DNA of 7,004 nucleotides, taken from assembly GCA_029562045.1 (NCBI GenBank), contig JAKQWJ010000268.1, forward strand, positions 1 to 7,004. Direction: 5' to 3'. Origin of the DNA: Spirochaetota bacterium. Lineage in GTDB: Bacteria; Spirochaetota; Spirochaetia; DTKZ01. Under the pieces are notes generated by a model. That model searched no databases. It was not told where the DNA came from and saw only the letters and a list, made by a program, of their open reading frames with translations. Below, in pieces: positions 1-5,352 of this stretch (position 1 is the first letter of the stretch; each line of letters opens with the position of its first letter). Made by a program: the position numbers and the translations under genes.

Positions 1-34
1 TGTAGCCGCAGACGTCGCAGATGTATTTCTTCAT
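1..34 (-). CDS. rub: Rubredoxin, N-terminal fragment (runs off the left edge)
   Basis: Only the first 11 codons are in the window, reading MKKYICDVCGY. This is the classic rubredoxin opening, with the first C-x2-C-G-Y knuckle (Cys6 and Cys9) that supplies two of the four cysteine ligands of the Fe(SCys)4 site. Rubredoxins are about 52-55 residue cytosolic one-electron carriers. The ATG at 34-32 is preceded by a clear AGGAG Shine-Dalgarno site. The gene starts 25 bases after the desulfoferrodoxin stop with no terminator between them, so the two are probably co-transcribed. The same arrangement is known from the rbo-rub operon of Desulfovibrio, where rubredoxin donates electrons to the superoxide reductase. 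The second knuckle lies outside the window, so a longer rubredoxin-like or fusion protein cannot be excluded. Confidence 0.85.
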   Translation of the reverse strand, partial: MKKYICDVCGY

Positions 35-59
35 GATCCTCTCCTGGATAAAATTTTGA

Positions 60-434
60 TCAGCCTTTCCACAGACCGTGGATGTTGCAGTACTCCCGGG
101 CCGAAACGGTCTTTGCGGAGGTGCAGAATTCCGCCACCGGCTGGTCTCCGGGTTTCAGGAATTTCCTGTGCGATACGCCGTCGGCCCTCAGTTCGATCCA
201 TTCGATGTAATGGTTCTCCACCATGGGGTGCAGGGTGGAGCCGACGGTGACCTTGTACCCGTTGGGGGTTTTTTCGATCATGGGGACATGTTTCTCCGTG
301 GTCTTGTCCGCCGTCTTCTCCTCGAAGAGCTTCATCGGCTCCCCGCAGCAGATCAGCTCGCCCGCCCCGGGGTGCAGCATCTCGACGATGTTCCCGCAGA
401 TGTCGCACTTGTAGACTTCCGCCTTCTTCGTCAT
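60..434 (-). CDS. dfx: Desulfoferrodoxin (2Fe superoxide reductase)
   Basis: A 124-residue cytosolic protein of the normal length for desulfoferrodoxin, which reduces superoxide to hydrogen peroxide without making oxygen. Residues 1-37 are a desulforedoxin-type domain whose ligands Cys10, Cys13, Cys29 and Cys30 (C-x2-C ... CC) form center I. Residues 40-124 are the superoxide reductase domain with the full Fe(His4Cys) set for center II: His49, His69, His75, Cys116 and His119. The EKHVP segment includes the conserved Glu47-Lys48 pair next to the active site. No ligand is missing, so the enzyme should be functional. The ATG at 434 has a near-perfect AAAGGAGG Shine-Dalgarno site. It lies 17 bases after the rubrerythrin gene and 25 before rubredoxin, forming an oxygen-defence operon in which rubredoxin is the likely reductant and rubrerythrin the sink for the peroxide produced. 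Confidence 0.97.
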   Translation of the reverse strand: MTKKAEVYKCDICGNIVEMLHPGAGELICCGEPMKLFEEKTADKTTEKHVPMIEKTPNGYKVTVGSTLHPMVENHYIEWIELRADGVSHRKFLKPGDQPVAEFCTSAKTVSAREYCNIHGLWKG

Positions 435-451
435 GCCATTCCTCCTTTGGA

Positions 452-1027
452 CTACCAGTTCTCTCCCAGAATTTCAAAATAGGACTGCTCATGGGCGCAG
501 GCGGGGCAGATCTTCGGGGCCTCCAGGCCGTCGTGAAGGTAACCGCAGTTGGTGCAGCGCCAGACGGTCTTGACGTCCCTTTTGAAGACCCGGTTTTTCT
601 CGATGTTGGCCCGCAGATCGTTGTACCTTTTTTCATGCTGTTTCTCCGCCACCGAAACCGCCTCGAAAACCGTGGCTATGGCGTCGAACCCTTCCTGCCG
701 GGCGACCTTGGCGAAACCGGGGTACATGTCGCTCCACTCATGGTGCTCCCCCATGGCGGCGGCTTTCAGGTTTTCCTGGGTCGTCCCGATGATCCCCGCG
801 GGAAAGGTCCCGGAGATTTCCAGGTCTCCCCCTTCCAGGAATTTGAAAAATCTCTCCCCATGCTCTTTTTCCTGCGCGGCGGTCTCTTCGAATATCTTGG
901 AAATCTGGACGTACCCTTCCTTCTTGGCCTTGGAGGCGAAGAAAGTGTACCGGTTCCGCGCCTGGGATTCCCCCGCGAACGCTATGAGAAGGTTTTTTTC
1001 CGTTTGCGTTCCTTTCAGACTTTTCAT
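452..1027 (-). CDS. rbr: Rubrerythrin (NADH/rubredoxin-linked peroxidase)
   Basis: A 191-residue protein of the usual length for classical rubrerythrin, which reduces hydrogen peroxide to water in the anaerobe cytosol. Residues 1-145 are the ferritin-like four-helix diiron domain. Visible ligands are Glu20, Glu53 and His56 in the first half (E-x2-H) and Glu94, Glu97, Glu128 and His131 in the second half. Residues 153-191 are a C-terminal rubredoxin-like domain with Cys158, Cys161, Cys174 and Cys177 (two C-x2-C knuckles, the first CTNCGY). The diiron and rubredoxin sets are complete. The ATG at 1027 follows AAGGAGAT with good spacing. An out-of-frame ATG four bases upstream is ignored. It heads a tight cluster with desulfoferrodoxin and rubredoxin and appears to have its own promoter just upstream, so the cluster may be induced separately from the genes before it. 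Confidence 0.97.
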   Translation of the reverse strand: MKSLKGTQTEKNLLIAFAGESQARNRYTFFASKAKKEGYVQISKIFEETAAQEKEHGERFFKFLEGGDLEISGTFPAGIIGTTQENLKAAAMGEHHEWSDMYPGFAKVARQEGFDAIATVFEAVSVAEKQHEKRYNDLRANIEKNRVFKRDVKTVWRCTNCGYLHDGLEAPKICPACAHEQSYFEILGENW

Positions 1028-1031
1028 GCAT

Positions 1032-1039
1032 ATCTCCTT
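1032..1039 (-). promoter_or_regulatory. Shine-Dalgarno site of rubrerythrin
   Basis: On the minus strand this reads AAGGAGAT, ending 4 bases before the ATG at 1027. It selects this ATG over the out-of-frame ATG at 1031, which overlaps the site's spacer. Confidence 0.7.
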
Positions 1040-1062
1040 GGAATTGTAAAATTTCAGCGTAT

Positions 1063-1091
1063 ATTATGACAGAGTTTGCCGGGAATTTCCA
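1063..1091 (-). promoter_or_regulatory. Candidate sigma-70-type promoter for the rbr-dfx-rub cluster
   Basis: On the minus strand, TGGAAA (1091-1086, four of six matches to TTGACA) is followed after 17 bases by CATAAT (1068-1063, five of six matches to TATAAT). Transcription would start near 1056, giving a leader of about 29 bases. The promoter overlaps the last codons of the DUF2400 gene. The stretch is AT-rich in an otherwise GC-rich window, which supports a regulatory role. Just downstream, 1040-1055 is an imperfect inverted repeat (ggaatt-gtaa-aatttc, one mismatch) placed where a repressor could act. This is a pattern match only. Confidence 0.4.
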
Positions 1092-2020
1092 TACAAATTT
1101 TCATCCATTGCGGCCCGGGGGCGGATCCCCAGACGGCAGAGGGAGAAGTCGAACCGCACCGGGTCCCGGGGATCCAGAAGCCGGAGCGACCGGGTCGTAT
1201 CCAGGGCCGCGGCGATGTCCGCCGAACGGCGCCGGGTCAGGCCCAGCCGCAGGGCCAGAGAGTGCATGTGGGTATCCAGAGGAACCACCAGTTTTTCCGG
1301 AGGCGCCGCCGTCCAGCCGCCGGGATCCACCGAGTCCCGGCGCACCATCCAGCGCAGGAAGAGATGGAGCCTCTTCGCGGCGCTGCCCCGGCGGGGGTCG
1401 CAGAGAAGGATTCCGAAATCCCCGGGCGCCCGTCTCCGGATTTCATCGGCGAAAAACCCCAGGGCGGGCATCACCGTCTCGTGGGAGGCGTCCATCCCGG
1501 CGGCGAACAGGTTTTCCAGGGACCCGTAATCCAGGACCGCCCGGCGCAGGGCCATGAGGAAATTGGCCCCCTGGTGGGGGCCGAAGAAGCGGTAGCGGAA
1601 CCCCGCGAAACCCCGCCGGATATCCTCCGGGGAAAGCGACACCAGGCCCTCCCGGGGCCGGGGGCCCAGAAGGGCCAGAACCTCCGCGGCGGCCCGGAGG
1701 ATACCCCCCACCCTGCCCAGGGCGAAGGAGGAGGCCACCAGGGCGGCTATCTCCCGGTCCTCCACCCTCTCCCAGGGGAGGACCAGTTCCAGAGGGTCCG
1801 GCGGAATGAACTCCGGGCGGTGGTATTTCCCGTAAACCCGGAAAATGAAGTCCCGCACCCCCGGCGGCATGCCGGAAGCGGCCCCGCCGTCCCGCGGGAC
1901 TCCCGCGCCTTCTCCCCGGCGCCCGCCTTCTCCCCGGGCCCCGCCGTCCCGCGGGACTCCCCCGCCTTCTCCCCGGCCCCCGGCGCCCGCTCCGTCCCTC
2001 CGCGGCGGGGGCCTACTCAT
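1064..2020 (-). CDS. DUF2400 / TIGR02757 family protein with repeat-built N-terminal extension
   Basis: A 318-residue protein. Residues 51-300 match what I remember of the TIGR02757/DUF2400 family: an opening YGKYHRPEFIPPDPLE, then DREIAALVASSFALGRV, the KRLHLFLRWMVRRD-x-VD-x2-GW block (216-236), PLDTHMHSLALRLGL (247-261) and DFSLCRLGIR (291-300). The family's function is unknown. It is sporadic in spirochaetes, delta/epsilon-proteobacteria and Bacteroidetes. The LDTH block (Asp249) resembles the catalytic V-D-T-H segment of the HhH-GPD endonuclease III superfamily, so a nucleic-acid role is conceivable but unproven. Residues 1-50 are Gly/Arg/Pro-rich low complexity, with RGEG-x-GVPRDGGA present twice (16-28 and 35-47). 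The start at 2020 overlaps the yhhQ stop by 8 bases and has GGGAGAGGG immediately upstream. The internal ATG at codon 51 lacks a Shine-Dalgarno site, though the conserved domain begins there. There are no signal peptide or membrane segments. Confidence 0.82.
   Translation of the reverse strand: MSRPPPRRDGAGAGGRGEGGGVPRDGGARGEGGRRGEGAGVPRDGGAASGMPPGVRDFIFRVYGKYHRPEFIPPDPLELVLPWERVEDREIAALVASSFALGRVGGILRAAAEVLALLGPRPREGLVSLSPEDIRRGFAGFRYRFFGPHQGANFLMALRRAVLDYGSLENLFAAGMDASHETVMPALGFFADEIRRRAPGDFGILLCDPRRGSAAKRLHLFLRWMVRRDSVDPGGWTAAPPEKLVVPLDTHMHSLALRLGLTRRRSADIAAALDTTRSLRLLDPRDPVRFDFSLCRLGIRPRAAMDENLYGNSRQTLS
1881..1977. repeat. Direct repeat pair, 40 bp with 57-bp period, in the DUF2400 gene 5' end
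   Basis: The 40-bp stretch at 1881-1920 recurs at 1938-1977 with a single mismatch (1905 versus 1962). Its core is ccgccgtcccgcgggactcc. A further partial unit, cgccttctccccgg, lies between the copies, so this motif occurs three times. The 57-bp period equals 19 codons, so the frame is kept, giving two copies of RGEG-x-GVPRDGGA on the minus strand. This looks like a recent duplication or replication-slippage expansion. Confidence 0.85.
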
Positions 2021-2642
2021 CCCTCTCCCGCCCGATATAGATCAGCGGAAGCCCCAGGATGGTGGCTCCGAACTTCACCAGCACGTTGACCAGGAAGATG
2101 TCCCGGACCGCCTCCCAGGGCAGGGCGAAAGCGAAGGCTCCCAGAGAGAAGAGAAGACTGTCCAGCGGGAGGCTGACGGAATTGCTGACCAGAACCCGGA
2201 GCCATTTATGAGCCCGGGTCACCCGGTGGACGAACCAGTCGTAGACCTCCGTATCCACCAGCTCGCCCGCCAGTTCGGCGACGATGGAGGCCAGGACGAT
2301 TCTCCATACGGGGAAAAAAATCGCATGGAACTCCGCGCCCCTCCCCCAAGCGGGGTCCTCGGGCGCCCAGGCCGCCAGCAGAAGATAGGCCGCCATGACC
2401 AGGTTCACCGCCCCGGCGGTGAACACCACCGCCCGGGCCGTCTTTTTTCCCAGGGTTTTATGCACCACGTCCCGGAGGGTGAAGGTGAAGGGGTAGATGA
2501 AGGTGCCCATGTCCACCGACAGCCCCGCCACCAGGCCGATCTTCAGACTCGCCACATCGGCCAGCATCTGGGCGGCGATGTACAGGGAAACGACGACGGC
2601 CCCCGCCACCGGGACGGCCTTCTGCTCCGTTTCTGCCGGCAA
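2013..2642 (-). CDS. yhhQ: Queuosine precursor transporter, YhhQ/VUT family
   Basis: A 209-residue integral membrane protein matching the YhhQ family (PF02592), which imports queuosine precursors such as preQ0/preQ1 for tRNA modification. The length is close to the E. coli protein (about 220 residues). About six hydrophobic segments are visible, roughly at residues 11-30, 36-56, 70-92, 112-130, 153-175 and 181-203. Family-like segments are GTFIYPFTFTLRDVVHKTLGKK (46-67, split by Asp58), AELAGELVDTEVYDWF (122-137) and SNSVSLPLDSLLF (153-165). I chose the TTG at 2642 because GGGAG sits 7 bases upstream of it. A TTG 18 bases further upstream has no such site, and the first in-frame ATG would delete the first membrane segment. 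The stop overlaps the next gene by 8 bases (ATGAGTAG), suggesting translational coupling. No preQ1 riboswitch fold was recognised upstream. Confidence 0.88.
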   Translation of the reverse strand: MPAETEQKAVPVAGAVVVSLYIAAQMLADVASLKIGLVAGLSVDMGTFIYPFTFTLRDVVHKTLGKKTARAVVFTAGAVNLVMAAYLLLAAWAPEDPAWGRGAEFHAIFFPVWRIVLASIVAELAGELVDTEVYDWFVHRVTRAHKWLRVLVSNSVSLPLDSLLFSLGAFAFALPWEAVRDIFLVNVLVKFGATILGLPLIYIGRERDE

Positions 2643-2649
2643 TGAGATA

Positions 2650-2654
2650 CTCCC
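2650..2654 (-). promoter_or_regulatory. Shine-Dalgarno site that decides the yhhQ start
   Basis: GGGAG on the minus strand lies 7 bases before the TTG at 2642. It falls inside the reading frame extended to the TTG at 2660, which is why the downstream TTG is preferred. Confidence 0.55.
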
Positions 2655-2672
2655 GTGCAACGGATTATTTAC

Positions 2673-2690
2673 GGCCCGTCCGGGCGGGCC
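2673..2690. other. Short GC inverted repeat between the kinase and yhhQ
   Basis: The sequence ggcccg-tccggg-cgggcc is a 6-bp perfect stem with a 6-base loop in the 63-base gap between the kinase stop and yhhQ start. No T-run follows on either strand (the minus strand continues GTAAATAATCC), so it is not a convincing intrinsic terminator. It might be a weak attenuating or mRNA-stabilising hairpin. Confidence 0.3.
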
Positions 2691-2705
2691 CCCGGGGACA
2701 TCCTA

Positions 2706-5327
2706 TCAGCCGGCGCCGGCCATGTCCAGCGCCAGGGCCGCCAGGGCTTCCCGCAGCGCCCCGTGTTCCGCGGCGACGGCGGACAGGGCCGGTTCCGCCC
2801 CGGCGGCGTCTTTTTCTTTCGCCGCCGCCTCCAGGCCCGCCGCCGCGTCCCCCAGCCGTTTCGCCGACAGGTTCCAGGCTCCCCCCTTGATTCCGTGGGC
2901 TTCCAGCTGCAGGCTGCTCCAGTCCCGGGCGTCCAGGGCCCGGCGCATGGAAAGAAGCTGGGCGCCGGTTTTTTCCGCGAAGGTCCGAAGGACGCGCCGG
3001 AGCACATCCATCTTTCCCATGAAGGTCCCCAGGGCGTCGTCGAGATCGAAGACCGCCGCCCGGTTCACAGTCCCGTCCTCATCTCCGGACCCAGACCCGT
3101 TCCCGGACCTGGCTCCGTCATCGCCCCCGTCCCCGGCCTCGTTCCCGAACCCGGCTCCATCAGCGCCCCCGTTCCGGGCCCCGCCCCCGGTCCCGTCACC
3201 GGTCCCGTCACCACCCCCGACCCGGGCCTCAGCCCGGGCCTCAGCCCGGGCTGAGGCCCGGGGCCCCTCCACCGGCGCGGGCGTCGGACCCTCCACTCCG
3301 CCGTCGGGAAGCTTTGCCGCGTCTTCCGGCCCCGTGTCCCGGAGGGAGGGCGTCAGATCCGCCCCGGAGGATCCCGGAAGCCATTTGTCCAGAATCGGCG
3401 CCAGGTCCCGGCTCTTGAAGGGTTTGGTGAGGAAATCGTTCATTCCCGCGGCGATGCATTTCTCCCGTTCCCCCGCCAGAACGTTGGCGGTGACCGCGAT
3501 GATGGGAAGGGTGGCGCCGGATTTTCTGATCCCGCCGGCGGCTTCGTAGCCGTTCATCTCCGGCATCTGGACATCCATGAAAACCAGGTCAGGCTTCTCC
3601 CGGGCCACCATGTCCATCGCCTCCCGGCCGTTGCCCGCCAGAAGCACCCGGTGCCCCATCTTTTCCAGGATGGTCTTGAAAAGGGTCTGATTCACCGGGT
3701 GGTCCTCGGCGATCAGGATGCGCCGGACTTCCCGGACCCTGACGGCATCGGATATCTCTTTCGTGTCCCGCCCCGTCGCCCGCTCCGTCCCGTCGCCGGA
3801 CAGGGTCCCCAGAAGGACATCCGCCAGTTCGTCCTTTTTGACCGGTTTGTTCAGATACCCCGCAAACCAGCCCAGCAGTTTCATCTTCGCCTCGGAGCCG
3901 CTGCCCAGGGGACTCATCAGAAAAAGAAGAGTCTCCCGGATCGCCGGGTCGTTCTTCACCTCGCTGGCCAGACGCCAGCCGTCCATGCCCGGCAGATGAA
4001 GATCCACCAGCGCCAGGCCGTAGGGGTCCCGCGCTTCGGCGGCCGCGGCGAGCATGGAGAGAGCCTCCGCCCCGGATCGGGCGGAATCGACCCGGGAGAA
4101 CCATTCCGACAGATAGGCCCCGATGACCCCGGACGCGATCTCGTTGTCTTCCACCAGAAGAACCCGCCGTCCGGCCACGGACTCCTCCACCACCGGCTCC
4201 ACCATCTCCTCCCGATCCGACACGATCTCCAGCGGGATGGTGAACCAGAAGCGCGACCCCTTTCCCGCCTGGGACTCCACATCGATGATGCCGTTCATCA
4301 GCTGGACGAAGCTCTTGGAGATGGACAGCCCCAGGCCCGTGCCCCCGTACCTGCGGGTGGTGGAGGAATCCACCTGGGTGAAAGCCTGAAAGAGGAGGTC
4401 CAGCTTGTCCTCGTCGATTCCGATTCCCGAATCGATGACATCCACCCGGACGGACTGGCGATTCCCGATGCGGTGGACCGGAGAGACCCTGACCAGAACC
4501 TGCCCCCGGGCGGTGAACTTCACGGCGTTGCTGAGGAGGTTCAGGATGATCTGTCGGATCCTCGTGGGGTCTCCCATGACCCAGCGGGGAACCCCCTTGT
4601 TCATATCGAGGATCATCTCGATATTCTTCTTGTGTCCCAGAAGGCTCACCATATCCACCGTTTCGGACACCAGGGTAATCAGATCGCACTCGATGATCTC
4701 CAGCGACAGCTTGCCGGATTCGATTTTAGAAAAGTCCAGGATATCGTTGATGAGACCCAGGAGGGCCTCGGCGGAATACCGGATCTGACCGGCGTACTCT
4801 CTCTGCTCCTCGTCGAGCTTCGTTTCCAGAAGGAGTTCCACCATCCCGGTGACGGTATGGATGGGGGTGCGGATTTCGTGGCTCATGTTGGCCAGAAAGG
4901 CGCTCTTCGTCTGGGTGGCCTTTTCGGCGATTTCCTTTTCCTGGATCAGTTTTTTCTCGGTTATTATCCTTCCGGTGATGTCTTCGATGATCCCGAATAT
5001 GAAGGGGGAGAAACTCCCCGCCCCCACATGGGTCATCGCCAGCCGGCACCAGCGCTCCTTCCCCCCGCAGATGTAGCGGCTTTCCATGCTGAACCGGGTG
5101 TTGGGTTTTTTCTTGAGCCGGATAAACCGGGAGTCGAAATCCTTCCCGTCCCCGGGGTGCAGGAACTCCATGAAGGGTCGAAACCCCGATTCCTTTTCGA
5201 AGCATCCGCCGAAGATGGATCTGGCCAGTTTGTTCGCCAGGATGACGTGGCCGGAAAAATCCAGAATCACCATGCCCGTCGGGGAATGCTCGAAAACGAT
5301 CTGGAACTGCTTGCTGCTTATGGACAC
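2706..5327 (-). CDS. Soluble hybrid sensor histidine kinase (PAS-HisKA-HATPase-REC-REC-HPt)
   Basis: An 873-residue protein with no membrane segment, so a cytosolic sensor. Residues 1-120 are a PAS/PAC domain (FEHSPTGMVILD, FGIIEDITGR), followed by a short coiled linker. The HisKA dimerisation helix has phospho-acceptor His150 in FLANMSHEIRTP. The ATPase has its N box with Asn263 and Asn267, G1 box Asp299-S-Gly301-I-Gly303, F box LFQAF and G2 box GGTGLG (328-333). Receiver 1 (about 387-505) has Glu393/Asp394, acceptor Asp442, Ser472 and Lys494. Receiver 2 (about 535-650) has Glu541/Asp542, acceptor Asp585, Thr613 and Lys635. Residues 680-757 are an Ala/Arg then Gly/Asp-rich low-complexity linker. 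The HPt domain (758-873) has His811 in EAHGIKGGAWNL. The set supports a full phosphorelay. The start is GTG with GGGAAGG six bases upstream, 25 bases after the regulator gene, indicating one operon. The stimulus is unknown. Confidence 0.95.
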   Translation of the reverse strand: MSISSKQFQIVFEHSPTGMVILDFSGHVILANKLARSIFGGCFEKESGFRPFMEFLHPGDGKDFDSRFIRLKKKPNTRFSMESRYICGGKERWCRLAMTHVGAGSFSPFIFGIIEDITGRIITEKKLIQEKEIAEKATQTKSAFLANMSHEIRTPIHTVTGMVELLLETKLDEEQREYAGQIRYSAEALLGLINDILDFSKIESGKLSLEIIECDLITLVSETVDMVSLLGHKKNIEMILDMNKGVPRWVMGDPTRIRQIILNLLSNAVKFTARGQVLVRVSPVHRIGNRQSVRVDVIDSGIGIDEDKLDLLFQAFTQVDSSTTRRYGGTGLGLSISKSFVQLMNGIIDVESQAGKGSRFWFTIPLEIVSDREEMVEPVVEESVAGRRVLLVEDNEIASGVIGAYLSEWFSRVDSARSGAEALSMLAAAAEARDPYGLALVDLHLPGMDGWRLASEVKNDPAIRETLLFLMSPLGSGSEAKMKLLGWFAGYLNKPVKKDELADVLLGTLSGDGTERATGRDTKEISDAVRVREVRRILIAEDHPVNQTLFKTILEKMGHRVLLAGNGREAMDMVAREKPDLVFMDVQMPEMNGYEAAGGIRKSGATLPIIAVTANVLAGEREKCIAAGMNDFLTKPFKSRDLAPILDKWLPGSSGADLTPSLRDTGPEDAAKLPDGGVEGPTPAPVEGPRASARAEARAEARVGGGDGTGDGTGGGARNGGADGAGFGNEAGDGGDDGARSGNGSGSGDEDGTVNRAAVFDLDDALGTFMGKMDVLRRVLRTFAEKTGAQLLSMRRALDARDWSSLQLEAHGIKGGAWNLSAKRLGDAAAGLEAAAKEKDAAGAEPALSAVAAEHGALREALAALALDMAGAG
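3187..3210. repeat. Tandem 12-bp repeat, two units, in the kinase linker
   Basis: The unit ccggtcccgtca occurs twice in direct succession (3187-3198 and 3199-3210). It encodes the DGTGDGTG stretch of the linker on the minus strand. Degenerate copies continue toward 3070, consistent with growth of the linker by slippage. Confidence 0.8.
3221..3262. repeat. 12-bp tandem repeat merging into a perfect 30-bp palindrome
   Basis: The unit cccgggcctcag occurs at 3221-3232 and 3233-3244, followed by cccggg (3245-3250) and then ctgaggcccggg (3251-3262), the reverse complement of the unit. Positions 3233-3262 are therefore a perfect 30-bp palindrome with no spacer. The hexamer cccggg recurs every 12 bp four times (3221, 3233, 3245, 3257). 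It lies inside the kinase gene and encodes the ASARAEARAEAR part of the linker, keeping the frame. Such a sequence could extrude as a cruciform or form a long mRNA hairpin. Confidence 0.95.
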
Positions 5328-5352
5328 GTAGGACCTTCCCGGCGCCGAGGGG

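Noticed and set aside
31..636. A 201-codon minus-strand frame spanning desulfoferrodoxin and part of rubrerythrin
   Set aside because: It is a shifted frame over two well-identified genes and has no motif of its own.
1076..2089. A 337-codon plus-strand frame opposite the DUF2400 gene
   Set aside because: Its composition is Pro/Gly/Arg-rich and it has no recognisable domain or ribosome site. The opposite strand encodes a known conserved family.
2643..2660. TTG at 2660 as start of yhhQ
   Set aside because: No ribosome site precedes it, whereas GGGAG sits at the right distance before the TTG at 2642. The alternative would only add six residues.
2673..2690. Intrinsic terminator between the kinase and yhhQ
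   Set aside because: The stem is short (6 bp) and is not followed by a T-run on either strand, so termination is not supported.
2643..2705. preQ1 riboswitch upstream of yhhQ
   Set aside because: The 63-base gap has a GC hairpin, but I could not find the conserved preQ1-I or preQ1-II features such as a stem-loop followed by an A-rich pseudoknot tail.
3070..3262. CRISPR array or RTX calcium-binding repeats
   Set aside because: The repeats are 12 bp without unique spacers, so not CRISPR. The Gly/Asp-rich peptide lacks the GGxGxD-x-hydrophobic nonapeptide register of RTX repeats.
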